Notes: generated by a model not told the origin, from the sequence alone. DNA of 64,000 nt from Anaeropeptidivorans aminofermentans (GCF_940670685.1 NZ_OW711693.1:992001-1056000); one strand, 5' to 3'; counted from the stretch's first letter, positions 1 through 8,916 are shown. Translations and numbers: made by a program.

Positions 1-1
1 T

Positions 2-211
2 TTGAATGAAATATCTAAACTCCTTGGCATCGGTACAGATGAATGTACTGCCGACGGAAAGTTTTCCATCTCCAGCTGCAGATGCATCGGCTGCTGCGGC
101 CTTGCGCCTGTTATGACAGTAAACGGAGAAGTTTACGGAAGGCTTGAGGTTAAGGATGTAAAAGGAATACTGGAAAAATACGATGATGAATTTTTCAGTA
201 AGGCGAATTAA
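2..211 (+). CDS. hydC: NuoE/HydC-like [2Fe-2S] hydrogenase subunit, C-terminal part
   Basis: This is the 3' end of a gene that begins before the window; the frame is open from base 2. The readable 69 residues hold a thioredoxin-like [2Fe-2S] ferredoxin end: the pair of cysteines in [13 protein letters not shown] is the second half of the four-cysteine binding site typical of NuoE-like subunits. The family passes electrons between the flavin subunit and other clusters of NAD-linked hydrogenases or complex I. The gene is followed 18 bases later by a small gene and then by HydB and HydA genes on the same strand, so it is most likely the third subunit (HydC) of the hydrogenase. Assignment rests on the cysteine pattern plus context; the N-terminal half cannot be judged. 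Confidence 0.85.
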   Translation: MNEISKLLGIGTDECTADGKFSISSCRCIGCCGLAPVMTVNGEVYGRLEVKDVKGILEKYDDEFFSKAN

Positions 212-229
212 TTTGTTAGGGGGAGCTTT

Positions 230-559
230 ATGGATACGATAGAAAGGCTTTCGGAAATACGTAAAGAAATGCATCGGGATATGACCATGAGAAGGCTTGA
301 TGTAGATAAAACAAGGATAATCGTAGGTATGGGCGAAAGCGGAATCAACGCCGGCGCAAGAGCGGTTTTAAAAAGCATACTGAAATACATAGACGATAAT
401 GCCATAGATGATGCCGTTGTTATTTTAAATAACTTTAACGATCAGAATAATTGGGCGCCTGTAGTATGGATAGAAAGAACAGGAAAGCCTTTAAGCATAT
501 TTTCAAATGTTGAACCGGATCATATAGAGGATATTTTGGACCCTGTTTATAATGCTTAG
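230..559 (+). CDS. Cysteine-free thioredoxin-like ferredoxin-family protein in the hydrogenase operon
   Basis: A 109-residue protein with a good ribosome binding site (TTAGGGGGAGC) lying between the HydC tail and HydB. The segment IIVGMGESGINAGARAVL resembles the cluster-binding strand of the small (2Fe-2S) ferredoxin domain proteins often found between nuoE- and nuoF-like genes in Clostridia, where I recall a TCGIAAGA-type sequence. Here no cysteine is present anywhere in the protein, so it cannot bind a cluster in the usual way. The family likeness is from memory and is inference; the absence of cysteine is seen directly. It may be a structural or regulatory piece of the hydrogenase rather than an electron carrier. 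It is an intact reading frame, not an obvious pseudogene. Confidence 0.8.
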   Translation: MDTIERLSEIRKEMHRDMTMRRLDVDKTRIIVGMGESGINAGARAVLKSILKYIDDNAIDDAVVILNNFNDQNNWAPVVWIERTGKPLSIFSNVEPDHIEDILDPVYNA

Positions 560-685
560 GGGGCTATATATTAAGGGGAAGGCATAAGGTTTTAAATCGT
601 TGAAATTTGTCTCAATATTTCCATAAGGAAATTGAGCCTTGTTTCGCCTGTTTTTAAACAGCATTACTATATAGGGGGAAATTGA

Positions 686-2473
686 ATGATACGTTCTAGT
701 GTTATGGTGTGCAATGTGGCAGGCTGTTATTCGTCAGGCGGTCCGTCTATTGCAGAAGAGCTTGAAAAGCAGATAAAAAACTATGGTTTGGAAAATGAAA
801 TAAATGTAGTTAAAACAGGCTGTTTCGGCTTATGCGTCGAAGGGCCTATTATGATTGTTTATCCCGACGGAAGCTTCTATAGCAGGCTTCAAAAGGAGAA
901 TATAGAAGAAATCGTAAGAGAGCATCTTTTAAAAGGCTGCGTTGTAGAAAAATATCTCTATAATAAAACTGTAAAAGATGGAAAAGTAATACCCTTTAAA
1001 GATACGGACTTTTACAAAAAGCAGGAGCGTATCGCCTTAAGAAACTGCGGAATCATTAATCCTGAAAAAATTGAAGATTATATTGCCAACGAAGGATATT
1101 TAGCCCTTCAAAGATGCCTTACTAAAAATACGCCGGAAGAAGTTATGGCTATTATCGATAAGGCGAATTTAAGGGGAAGAGGAGGCGGCGGTTTCCCGGC
1201 AGGAAGAAAAATGAAAGCTACAGCCGTGGAAGCGGACCCTATAAAATATGTATGTGTAAACGCCGATGAAGGCGACCCGGGCGCATTTATGGACCGTTCC
1301 ATTCTTGAAGGGGACCCTCACAGCGTTCTTGAAGCCGTTACCATAAGCGGATATGCTATCGGAGCAGAAAAAGGCTTTATTTATGTAAGGGCGGAATATC
1401 CCGTAGCAGTAGAAAGGCTTAGAAAAGCCATAAAGCAGTCTCACGAGCTTGGGCTTTTGGGAGAAAGCATTATGGGAACAGATTTTTCCTTCGACATAGA
1501 GGTGCGTTTAGGCTCAGGTGCATTCGTATGCGGAGAAGGAACCGCTCTTTCAAACTCTATAGAAGGAAAAAGGGGAGAGCCCAGAAAAAGGCCGCCCCGC
1601 CTTGCGGAAAAGGGTATTTTCAATAGGCCTACCTTCCTTTCAAATGTAGAAACCTTCGCTAATATGGTACCTATTATATTAAAGGGCCCAGATTGGTTCA
1701 GAAGCATAGGAACAGAGGCTTCCCCGGGAACAAAGGTGTTTGCCCTTGGGGGAGACATTGTAAATACAGGTCTTGTAGAAGTCCCCATGGGAACGACTTT
1801 AAGAACAATTATTGAAGAAATAGGCGGAGGAATCCCCGGCGGCAAGAAAATAAAAGCTGCCCAAACAGGAGGCCCTTCCGGCGGCTGTATCCCTGTGGAA
1901 AATATGGACGTTCCCGTAGATTTCGACAGCCTTACAAAAATAGGTTCCATGATGGGTTCCGGTGGCCTTATCGTAATGGACGAGGACACCTGCATGGTGG
2001 ATATCGCAAAGTTCTACCTTGATTTCACCGTAGACGAATCCTGCGGAAAATGCACGCCCTGCCGTGTGGGAACCAAAAGACTTCTTGAAATCCTTGAAAG
2101 AATCACGGAAGGCAAGGGCCGCCCAGATGATATTGACAGGATAGAAGAGCTTTGCAATTACATAAAAGAAAATTCTCTTTGCGGCCTTGGCCAGTCTGCC
2201 CCTAATCCTGTGCTTTCAACTTTAAAGCATTTCAGGAAGGAATATGAGGAGCATGTCTTTGACAAGGTTTGCAGAACAGGAACATGCAAGGCCATGATAC
2301 ATTATTCCATAGACAAGGAAAAATGCATCGGCTGTTCCGCTTGCGCTAAAAAATGCCCGGTTGAAGCTATCCATGGAAAAATTAAGGAAAGCTTCTCCAT
2401 TGATCAGGATAAATGCGTTAAATGCGGCGTATGCTTTACAACCTGCAAATTCGATGCAGTAAAGTGCAGATAG
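686..2473 (+). CDS. hydB: NuoF-like hydrogenase subunit HydB (NADH:FMN, iron-sulfur)
   Basis: A 595-residue flavin subunit expected to exchange electrons with NAD(H) in the cytoplasm for a multimeric [FeFe] hydrogenase. Domains in order: an N-terminal thioredoxin-like [2Fe-2S] domain (residues about 5-90, with cysteines in CNVAGCYSSGG and GCFGLC), the NADH/FMN Rossmann-like domain with GRGGGGFPAG near residue 163, the SLBB domain, the NuoF [4Fe-4S] motif ESCGKCTPCRVGT near residue 451 with its fourth cysteine in SLCGLG, and a C-terminal pair of [4Fe-4S] ferredoxin motifs (CIGCSACAKKCP near 546, CVKCGVCFTTC near 576). This is the normal architecture of HydB in bifurcating or NAD-linked hydrogenases. 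ATG is preceded by TAGGGGGAAATTGA. A 126-base gap separates it from the previous gene; HydA follows 11 bases later. Confidence 0.95.
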   Translation: MIRSSVMVCNVAGCYSSGGPSIAEELEKQIKNYGLENEINVVKTGCFGLCVEGPIMIVYPDGSFYSRLQKENIEEIVREHLLKGCVVEKYLYNKTVKDGKVIPFKDTDFYKKQERIALRNCGIINPEKIEDYIANEGYLALQRCLTKNTPEEVMAIIDKANLRGRGGGGFPAGRKMKATAVEADPIKYVCVNADEGDPGAFMDRSILEGDPHSVLEAVTISGYAIGAEKGFIYVRAEYPVAVERLRKAIKQSHELGLLGESIMGTDFSFDIEVRLGSGAFVCGEGTALSNSIEGKRGEPRKRPPRLAEKGIFNRPTFLSNVETFANMVPIILKGPDWFRSIGTEASPGTKVFALGGDIVNTGLVEVPMGTTLRTIIEEIGGGIPGGKKIKAAQTGGPSGGCIPVENMDVPVDFDSLTKIGSMMGSGGLIVMDEDTCMVDIAKFYLDFTVDESCGKCTPCRVGTKRLLEILERITEGKGRPDDIDRIEELCNYIKENSLCGLGQSAPNPVLSTLKHFRKEYEEHVFDKVCRTGTCKAMIHYSIDKEKCIGCSACAKKCPVEAIHGKIKESFSIDQDKCVKCGVCFTTCKFDAVKCR

Positions 2474-2484
2474 GGGGAGAAACT

Positions 2485-4239
2485 ATGGATAACAAGGAAA
2501 AGATATTAAACTTAAAAATTAATGGCATGGAGGTTTCCGTTCCCGAAGGCACTACGATATTAGAAGCAGCCAGAAAAGTAAATGTGGAAATTCCGACTCT
2601 TTGCTATTTAAAAGAAATAAATGAAATCGGTGCCTGCCGTATATGCGTAGTTGAAGTAGGAAAGGGCGGAAAGCTTGCCGCCGCCTGTGTGCAGCCGGTT
2701 TCCGAAGGCATGGATATCTATACAAACAGCTTAAGGGTTCAGGAAGCAAGAAGGCTTACCCTTGAAATGATTCTTTCCACTCATGATAAAGACTGCTTAA
2801 GCTGTGTAAGAAGCGGCAACTGCGAGCTTCAGGAGCTTTGCCATGACTTTGGCATTGCTGATACGGAAAGATATAAAGGCGAAATGATTCAATACGAAAA
2901 TGATGATTCCGCTGTACATATGATAAGAGATAACAACAAATGCATTCTTTGCAGAAGATGTATCGCCGTATGCAATGCCCAGCACATCGGGGTTATCGGA
3001 ACAAACGGCAGAGGATTTGATACTCATGTAAGCTGTGCCATGGAAAAGGATTTAGGACAGGTTCCCTGCATATCCTGCGGTCAGTGTATCGTGAACTGCC
3101 CTACAGGTGCCCTTAGTGAAAAAGATGAAACCGACAAAGTATGGGCCGCTTTGGACGACCCTGAAAAATTTGTCGTTGTGAATACTGCGCCTTCCATAAG
3201 GGCAATCCTCGGGGAATGCTTCGATATGGAAATAGGAACAGACGTAAAAGGCAAAATGGTATCTGCTTTAAGGCGTTTAGGTTTTGACAGGGTATTTGAT
3301 ACAGATTTTGGAGCGGACCTTACGATTATGGAAGAAGCTACAGAGCTTTTGGACAGAATTCAAAACGGAGGAGCCCTTCCTATGATTACCTCCTGTTCTC
3401 CCGGCTGGGTAACCTTCTGTGAAACTTACTATCCTGAGTTTATTCCGAATCTTTCAAGCTGTAAATCTCCCCAGCAGATGCTGGGCGCCGTGACAAAAAC
3501 ATGGTATGCAGAAAAAGAAGGTATAGACCCTAAGAATATTGTCGTTGTAGGTATCATGCCCTGTACGGCTAAAAAGGCGGAAAACCTGAAAGGCCATTAT
3601 GCCTTGAAAGATATTCCCGATGTTGATGTATCTCTTACCACAAGAGAGCTTGGCAGAATGATAAAGAGGGCTCATATTAACTTTAAAGACCTTCCCGATG
3701 AGGAATTTGACCCTACATTGGGAGAATCCACAGGAGCCGGCACCATCTTCGGCGCAACGGGCGGCGTTATGGAAGCAGCCCTTCGTACAGCCGCTGAATG
3801 GATAGAAGGCAAGCCTCTTGAAAGCCTTGATTTCCATGAAGTAAGAGGAATCGCAAATATTAAAGAAGCGACCTATACCTTGGGCGGTAAAGAGCTTCGG
3901 GTTGCCGTAGTAAGCGGAACAGGATATGCCGATGAGCTCCTTAAAAGAGTGAAAGCAGGAGAAGCCCATTACGATTTTATAGAAGTTATGGGCTGCCCCG
4001 GAGGCTGTGTAAACGGCGGCGGCCAGCCTGTACAGCATGCCGTTGTACGAAATTTCCATGATCTCAGGGCTTTAAGGGCAAAAGTGCTTTACAATCAGGA
4101 CAAGGGCTTTAAAAAGAGAAAGTCTCATGAAAATGCGGCTGTGAATAAGCTCTACGATGAATACCTTGGAAAGCCAGGAAGCGAAAAAGCCCACCATATT
4201 CTTCATACTGCTTATAAAGCAAGAGAAAAATATATGTAA
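2485..4239 (+). CDS. hydA: [FeFe] hydrogenase catalytic subunit HydA, group A
   Basis: A 584-residue catalytic subunit that reduces protons to H2 (or oxidises H2), partnered with HydB and HydC. The start at 2485 follows AGGGGGAGAAACT; an upstream in-frame ATG at 2422 lies inside hydB and lacks such a site. Domains: N-terminal plant-type [2Fe-2S], a His-Cys3 [4Fe-4S] motif (HDKDCLSCVRSGNC), two [4Fe-4S] motifs (CILCRRCIAVCN and CISCGQCIVNCP), then the H-cluster domain. H-cluster motifs are L1 TSCSPGW with C304, L2 MPCTAKKAE with C360, and L3 EVMGCPGGCVNGGGQP with C504 and C508. L1 has serine where monomeric enzymes have a second cysteine. The C-terminal small-subunit-like region (DEYLGKPGSEKAHHILHT) is present. 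A terminator follows at once, so this is the last gene of the operon. Confidence 0.95.
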   Translation: MDNKEKILNLKINGMEVSVPEGTTILEAARKVNVEIPTLCYLKEINEIGACRICVVEVGKGGKLAAACVQPVSEGMDIYTNSLRVQEARRLTLEMILSTHDKDCLSCVRSGNCELQELCHDFGIADTERYKGEMIQYENDDSAVHMIRDNNKCILCRRCIAVCNAQHIGVIGTNGRGFDTHVSCAMEKDLGQVPCISCGQCIVNCPTGALSEKDETDKVWAALDDPEKFVVVNTAPSIRAILGECFDMEIGTDVKGKMVSALRRLGFDRVFDTDFGADLTIMEEATELLDRIQNGGALPMITSCSPGWVTFCETYYPEFIPNLSSCKSPQQMLGAVTKTWYAEKEGIDPKNIVVVGIMPCTAKKAENLKGHYALKDIPDVDVSLTTRELGRMIKRAHINFKDLPDEEFDPTLGESTGAGTIFGATGGVMEAALRTAAEWIEGKPLESLDFHEVRGIANIKEATYTLGGKELRVAVVSGTGYADELLKRVKAGEAHYDFIEVMGCPGGCVNGGGQPVQHAVVRNFHDLRALRAKVLYNQDKGFKKRKSHENAAVNKLYDEYLGKPGSEKAHHILHTAYKAREKYM

Positions 4240-4262
4240 AACGTATTTGACTATAATTTTAA

Positions 4263-4295
4263 GGCCGCCGGCGTTTGCAGTTGGCGGCCGTTTTC
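4263..4295 (+). terminator. Rho-independent terminator of the hydrogenase operon
   Basis: Stem GGCCGCC (4263-4269) pairs with GGCGGCC (4283-4289) and is followed by a short T-rich run. It lies 23 bases after the HydA stop codon. Confidence 0.85.
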
Positions 4296-4324
4296 TATAT
4301 ATTATAAAAAGAAAGGGGTCTCTT

Positions 4325-4777
4325 ATGAAAGAACATTTTAGAGCGTTTTCTGCTGTATTTCCTATGATATTTAAAGCAGGCCGCGATGAGACCAAGATTT
4401 TACTGCACCGCAGAAAAAATACTGGCTATCAGGACGGCAAATGGGATATAGCTGCCAGCGGACATGTGGATAAAGGTGAAACGGCACAAATGGCCGTTAT
4501 ACGGGAATGCAAAGAAGAGCTGGGCATTGATGTTAAAATGGCGGATATTGAGTTTGCACATCTGAGCCATCATTTTTCTCCAGACAGAACTTATTACGAT
4601 ATTTATTTTCTTATTAAAGGATATAACGGTGACCCTTCTATTATGGAGCCGGATAAGTGTTCAGAGTTAAGCTGGTTCAGTATAGAGGCGTTACCAGATG
4701 ATATTATTGAATGCAGGAAGCTTGCAATAGAATGCTATATAAATAAAAAACTTTACAGCGAAATAATGGAAAGATAA
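4325..4777 (+). CDS. Nudix hydrolase
   Basis: A 150-residue protein with a complete Nudix box from G46 to I68 (G-x5-E-x7-REcKEELGI), the metal and diphosphate site of enzymes that split nucleoside diphosphate derivatives. The start at 4325 follows AGAAAGGGG and gives a normal family length; upstream in-frame ATGs overlap the hydA 3' end and the terminator and are unlikely. N-terminal text (FPMIFKAGRDETKILLHRR, GKWDIAASGHVDKGE) resembles the branch near isopentenyl-diphosphate isomerase-like Nudix proteins, but the substrate cannot be told from sequence. It stands between two terminators and seems to be its own transcription unit. Confidence 0.9.
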   Translation: MKEHFRAFSAVFPMIFKAGRDETKILLHRRKNTGYQDGKWDIAASGHVDKGETAQMAVIRECKEELGIDVKMADIEFAHLSHHFSPDRTYYDIYFLIKGYNGDPSIMEPDKCSELSWFSIEALPDDIIECRKLAIECYINKKLYSEIMER

Positions 4778-4790
4778 TGTATGCTTTAAA

Positions 4791-4820
4791 AAATGCCGCA
4801 AAATATTTTGCGGCATTTTT
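4791..4820. terminator. Bidirectional terminator between convergent genes
   Basis: AAATGCCGCAAAAT and ATTTTGCGGCATTT form a stem with A-run on one side and T-run on the other, between the Nudix gene (plus) and the UPF0316 gene (minus). It can serve both. Confidence 0.85.
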
Positions 4821-4830
4821 CGTATATATT

Positions 4831-5334
4831 TTATTTTTTAATAAATCCATTTTTTAGATTTCTTACATCGTTTATAACGATCATGGCATCGGGAGAATAT
4901 TCATTTACAATTGCGGTGGCCTCGTCAAGACGCTTCCTCTTTAAGTAAATCATCATCAGGTCCACTTCACCGGCTTTTCCCTGGCCCTGCATGATTGTTA
5001 CGCCGAAGCCTTTTTCCCTCAATGCATCGGAAAGAATGCCCTTAATATCGCTTTTAATAACTACTTGAATACATGCTGTTCCTATGGCAAGCTTGTTCTC
5101 AATGGTTGCCCCAAGGTAATTGCCCAAAGTAAAGGCAAGAGCGTAAACAACGACCTTAAGAGGGTCTTCCGTAACGTTTTCAAGGACGGCCCCTACAACA
5201 TAAATCCATATCAGAATTTCAAAAAAGGCTATAAAAGAGCCTTTGAGCTTTTCACCGCGGTTTATGAGCACGTTTCTGATTGTTGCCATCGTAACCTCGA
5301 TGAGTTTTGCTACAAATATTAATAAATACAGCAT
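4831..5334 (-). CDS. UPF0316 / DUF5698-DUF2179 membrane protein
   Basis: A 167-residue protein with three hydrophobic segments at about residues 2-24, 36-55 and 59-78, then a soluble C-terminal domain (from about 85) of the DUF2179 type, a small ligand-binding-like fold found in several membrane proteins. The N-terminal text with IEVTMATIRNVLINRG is characteristic of the UPF0316 (YebE-like) family. The function of the family is not established. It is transcribed alone, with a shared terminator at its 3' end. A GGGGGA-type site lies just before the ATG. The length is normal for the family. Confidence 0.85.
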   Translation of the reverse strand: MLYLLIFVAKLIEVTMATIRNVLINRGEKLKGSFIAFFEILIWIYVVGAVLENVTEDPLKVVVYALAFTLGNYLGATIENKLAIGTACIQVVIKSDIKGILSDALREKGFGVTIMQGQGKAGEVDLMMIYLKRKRLDEATAIVNEYSPDAMIVINDVRNLKNGFIKK

Positions 5335-5881
5335 ATAATCCCCCCATATTTTTAGTAGAATTATTGTATAGCAAATAAACCCGAGGAAGCAATAAGAAGT
5401 TGCTAAAAATAAGGAAAAAGAGATCCTTTTCTTTATTTTAATATAGTACCTTCCCTTTGATTTATTTTACTTATAGTAGATAGTGTATCATAAACAAAGT
5501 AAAAATAGAAATGAATTCTTAAATTCAGTAATATGTATATCAATTGCCGACAACTGATTTTTTAAACTCCTTAGAGTCTAGCAATTATTCTTTTACGCAG
5601 ATATTACTATATGTGGCTGTTTTAAATAAAATTACTTTTTTGTCTTTAAAATGTTCACAGCAAAGCAAGTAAATACAGTAAATAAACTTGAAAACTAATT
5701 AAATATAAAAACAAAAGGCTGCTATCAAGCATAATCAGTATAGATGTCACAAAAGACTGATATTCCAAATAGCTCAAAAATGTACGGTTTCCGGGGAAAT
5801 CTCTGTTTTTGGACTATGGGAAACAGGTTTTTGCGGCTGCTTTACTTTTAATTAGCTTTACATAGAGGAATTCAAACATAA
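5335..5881. other. AT-rich intergenic region without a recognised gene
   Basis: About 550 bases between the start of the UPF0316 gene and the 3' end of hcp. I see only very short reading frames and no tRNA or convincing long stem. The nearest part must contain the promoter of the UPF0316 gene. Confidence 0.5.
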
Positions 5882-5911
5882 AAAGGCGAATAACTTTAGT
5901 TATTCGCCTTA
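5882..5911 (-). terminator. Terminator of hcp
   Basis: AAGGCGAATAACT and AGTTATTCGCCTT form a perfect stem about 20 bases after the hcp stop codon; on the minus strand it is followed by TTTTTATG. Confidence 0.85.
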
Positions 5912-5931
5912 AATATATTAATATGCAAATA

Positions 5932-7572
5932 TTAGTTACCGAAGAAAAGCTCTATATCATCTTCAACGCTTCCGATGCCTGCGATTCCAAAGGTTTCAAC
6001 AAGTACATTTGCTACGTTTGGAGAAAGGAAAGCAGGAAGTGTAGGTCCTAAATGGATATTTTTAACGCCAAGATATAATAATGCAAGGAGTACGATAACA
6101 GCCTTCTGCTCATACCATGCGATATTATATATAATAGGAAGCTCGTTAATATCTTCTAATCCGAAAACTTCCTTAAGCTTAAGGGCAATAACTGCAAGAG
6201 AATAAGAATCGTTACACTGACCTGCGTCAAGAACTCTGGGGATACCCCCTATGTCTCCAAGGTTAAGCTTGTTATATCTGTATTTAGCGCAGCCTGCCGT
6301 AAGAATCACAGCATCTTCAGGAAGCGCCTTGGCAAAATCTGTGTAATAATTTCTGGATTTCATTCTTCCGTCACAGCCGGCCATTACAACAAATTTCTTA
6401 ATAGCGCCGGATTTAACCGCGTCTACTACTTTGTCTGCAAGAGCCATTACCTGATTGTGAGCAAAACCGCCAATGATTTCTCCTGTTTCTATTTCTGTAG
6501 GAGGAGGGCATTTTTTAGCATGGGCTATAATTTCGGAAAAGTCCTTATGGTCTCCTATATTTCCTTCGATATGCTTACAGCCGGGGAAACCTGTGTTTCC
6601 TGTTGTGTATAATCTGTCTTTATAGCTGTCTTTCGGAGGAACGATACAGTTTGTAGTCATAAGAATAGGGCCGTTAAAGCTTTCAAATTCTTCTTTTTGC
6701 TTCCACCATGCGTTTCCGTAGTTACCGTGGAAATTCGTATACTTCTTGAAGAAAGGATAGTAGTTTGCAGGAAGCATTTCAGAGTGGGTATAAATATCAA
6801 TATCCATTCCCTTCGTTTGCTCCAGAAGCATTTCTAAATCCTTTAAATCATGACCGGATACTAAGATACCGGGGTTTTTGCCGGCGCCTATTTTAACGCT
6901 GCTGATTTCAGGTGCACCGTAGGTAGAGGTATTGGCTTTATCTAAAAGAGCCATGGCTTCTACGCCGAACTTTCCTGTTTCCATAGTTAAAGCGACAAGT
7001 TCGTCTGCTGTTAAGCTGTTATCTAAAGTCTTTGCAAGTGCATTTTGAAGGAAGATATCGATATCTTCATTGTCATAAGAAAGAACGTTTGCATGCTTTG
7101 TATAGGCCGCCATTCCTTTAAGACCGTATATAATAAGCTCTCTAAGGCTTCTAATGTCTTCGTTTTCAGTTGCTAAAACACCGATGGAAGGTGCTTTTTC
7201 ATAAAGGTCTTCTTTTGTTTTTCCTTCCCATAACGCAGCTTCTGTAAGACCTTCTTTATTATCTAATTCGTTTAAAAGTTCGCTTTTAAGAGAAAGAGTA
7301 GTAAATATTCTTTCCATTATGGAATCTTCATCAAAGTTTGCATTGGTAATTGTTGTGAAAAGATTCTGAGTTATAAAATGATTTATTTCTTTGGAAATTG
7401 TTTTTCCGCTTTCTCTAAGTCTTGACGCAATATCTGATAAGCCTTTTGTCGCATAAATAAGCATATCCTGCATGTTTGCAACTTCTGGCTTTTTGCCGCA
7501 TACGCCTATTTTTGTACAACCGCTGCATCCGGCTGTTTCCTGACATTGGTAGCAAAACATTAAATTATCCAT
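5932..7572 (-). CDS. hcp: Hydroxylamine reductase / hybrid-cluster protein
   Basis: A 546-residue cytoplasmic redox enzyme that handles nitrosative stress products; family members reduce hydroxylamine and have been proposed to reduce NO. The N-terminal cluster motif is Cys7-x2-Cys10-x8-Cys19-x5-Cys25, as in the Hcp family. Hybrid-cluster ligands lie in the expected texts: [45 protein letters not shown] and [10 protein letters not shown]. The start codon follows CAAGGGGGAGCATATGA. The gene has its own terminator and an upstream promoter with a striking FNR/CRP-like operator, so it is probably regulated alone in response to NO or redox state. No Hcr-type reductase gene is next to it, which is normal in clostridia. 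Confidence 0.95.
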   Translation of the reverse strand: MDNLMFCYQCQETAGCSGCTKIGVCGKKPEVANMQDMLIYATKGLSDIASRLRESGKTISKEINHFITQNLFTTITNANFDEDSIMERIFTTLSLKSELLNELDNKEGLTEAALWEGKTKEDLYEKAPSIGVLATENEDIRSLRELIIYGLKGMAAYTKHANVLSYDNEDIDIFLQNALAKTLDNSLTADELVALTMETGKFGVEAMALLDKANTSTYGAPEISSVKIGAGKNPGILVSGHDLKDLEMLLEQTKGMDIDIYTHSEMLPANYYPFFKKYTNFHGNYGNAWWKQKEEFESFNGPILMTTNCIVPPKDSYKDRLYTTGNTGFPGCKHIEGNIGDHKDFSEIIAHAKKCPPPTEIETGEIIGGFAHNQVMALADKVVDAVKSGAIKKFVVMAGCDGRMKSRNYYTDFAKALPEDAVILTAGCAKYRYNKLNLGDIGGIPRVLDAGQCNDSYSLAVIALKLKEVFGLEDINELPIIYNIAWYEQKAVIVLLALLYLGVKNIHLGPTLPAFLSPNVANVLVETFGIAGIGSVEDDIELFFGN

Positions 7573-7605
7573 TCATATGCTCCCCCTTGTTTAATTTTTA
7601 TTTTT

Positions 7606-7655
7606 CTATTTGATTATAGTGTAAGATACGTTTCTTTTCTGTTGTATTTACAACA
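7606..7655 (-). promoter_or_regulatory. hcp promoter with FNR/CRP-like operator
   Basis: A perfect palindrome TGTTGTA-TT-TACAACA lies at 7640-7655. A TATAAT box on the minus strand is at 7613-7618, with the predicted start of transcription near 7606, and no good -35 hexamer. The palindrome centre (7647.5) is then about 41 bases upstream, the usual place for class II activation by CRP/FNR proteins. HcpR-type members of that family are known to control hcp in anaerobes; that this site binds HcpR is inference. Confidence 0.65.
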
Positions 7656-7761
7656 AAATGCTTTCAAGCTGGAATTGATTTTAAAGAAATGATATAATTT
7701 CAATATTGATGAAAGGCCGTGGCCGCGATGAAAAGAATAAGGATGCTTTATTCAGATATAT

Positions 7762-7866
7762 AGTCAATTTGCTTTTATTCCGAAGTGAATGTTTGGATTA
7801 AGACAGCTTAAAATAAGAAAAAAGCAAATTGGCAATGATACTGTTTCATATTTAATTAAGTACAAA
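7762..7866 (+). repeat. Two-hairpin element, copy A (upstream of GNAT gene)
   Basis: Stem 1 pairs GTCAATTTGCTTTT (7763-7776) with AAAAGCAAATTGGC (7820-7833), 14 pairs with one G-U. Stem 2 in the tail pairs TACT with AGTA around TTTCATATTTAATTA. The element shares its plan and much sequence with copies at 20060, 32538 and 50040. A TATAAT box lies upstream at 7693-7698 and the element ends 29 bases before the ATG of the next gene. Confidence 0.7.
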
Positions 7867-7895
7867 GAGGAAAATAAAAAAATTAGGAGAAAAAG

Positions 7896-8849
7896 ATGCA
7901 GATTGTAGATTTTAACGAAAGCCACATTCCTATGGCGGCAAAGCTTGCTTTAAAAAATTATAATGAAGAAAAAGAAATCGTCGGGGTGCTGCCTCCTGTT
8001 AAAAATTGGCCTGATTTAAAAAAATATGCAGAAAATGGATTAGGTGTTGCAGCTTTTGAAGAGGATACGATGCTGGGGTTCTTATGTGCAGGCAATCCTT
8101 TTAAGAATGCTTTTGGTTCCACCGATGCGGTAGGGGTATTCTCTCCTCTTCATGGAAACGGTGCTGTTATAGAAAAAAGAGGCGCAGTATACGGAAGGAT
8201 GTATCAAAAAGCGGCTGAAAAATGGGCAGCTTCAGGAGCGGCAAGCCACGCAATATGTGTGTATGCCCATGACAAAACTTCTAAAGAGCAGCTTTTTAAT
8301 TACGGATTCGGTTCAAGATGCATTGATGCCATAAGGCCAATGGGAGAAATAGAAGGAATAGGGGAAAGTAATTATACTTTGGTTGAATTAAAAAAGGAAG
8401 ATTATGAAAAAGTGTATCCCTTATATAAAATGCTTGAAAACCATATGGCTGAAAGCCCCTGCTTTATCAAAAGGCCCTTTAGCTTTGAAACGTTTATGAT
8501 ATCCGCAAATAAACCTGCCAGCAGATTTTTCGCGGCAATGACAGGAAATGAGATGGCAGCTTTTTTGAAGACTACTTATGGCGGGGAGACATTTATCACT
8601 TATAATGATGATATTATACATATAGACGGGGCTTTTTGTCTTCCTGAGCACAGAGGGAAAGGAATTTACAGCCATCTTTTGAATTACACCATTCAAATAC
8701 TGAAAAAAGAAGGAAATAAATATTTAAGCGTTGATTTTGAAAGCATAAACCCTTCGGCGCATAATTTTTGGACTAAATATTTTTCAGTATATACATGCGG
8801 CCTTGCAAGACGCATTGATGAACACTGTATCAATAGGATTTATAAATAA
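7896..8849 (+). CDS. GNAT-family N-acetyltransferase with two tandem domains
   Basis: A 317-residue protein. The C-terminal half (about 160-317) is a clear GNAT fold with the acetyl-CoA loop CLPEHRGKGIYSHLL near residue 250 and a following NPSAHNFWTKYF text. The N-terminal half (IVDFNESHIPMAAKLALKNYNEE...) looks like a second, degenerate GNAT domain, as in several two-domain acetyltransferases. The acceptor substrate is unknown. ATG follows TTAGGAGAAAAAG. The gene stands alone, with the two-hairpin element in its leader, which it shares with another GNAT gene at 32676 and the SagB-like gene at 20197. Confidence 0.85.
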   Translation: MQIVDFNESHIPMAAKLALKNYNEEKEIVGVLPPVKNWPDLKKYAENGLGVAAFEEDTMLGFLCAGNPFKNAFGSTDAVGVFSPLHGNGAVIEKRGAVYGRMYQKAAEKWAASGAASHAICVYAHDKTSKEQLFNYGFGSRCIDAIRPMGEIEGIGESNYTLVELKKEDYEKVYPLYKMLENHMAESPCFIKRPFSFETFMISANKPASRFFAAMTGNEMAAFLKTTYGGETFITYNDDIIHIDGAFCLPEHRGKGIYSHLLNYTIQILKKEGNKYLSVDFESINPSAHNFWTKYFSVYTCGLARRIDEHCINRIYK

Positions 8850-8859
8850 GGAGAAATAC

Positions 8860-8888
8860 AAAAAGGCGGACAGCTTAAACTGTCTGCC
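8860..8888 (-). terminator. Terminator of the ferritin-like gene
   Basis: GGCGGACAG (8865-8873) pairs with CTGTCTGCC (8880-8888) with one G-T pair; on the minus strand it is followed by TTTTTG. It lies between convergent genes. Confidence 0.75.
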
Positions 8889-8916
8889 TGCATTAAAGCT
8901 TTGTTCCCTATGGTTC

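Noticed and set aside
2422-2484. Earlier start for HydA
   Set aside because: It overlaps the HydB ferredoxin end and lacks a ribosome site, whereas 2485 follows AGGGGGAGAAACT.
3454-4059. 201-codon reverse frame inside hydA
   Set aside because: It overlaps the conserved H-cluster domain and has no recognisable protein features or ribosome site.
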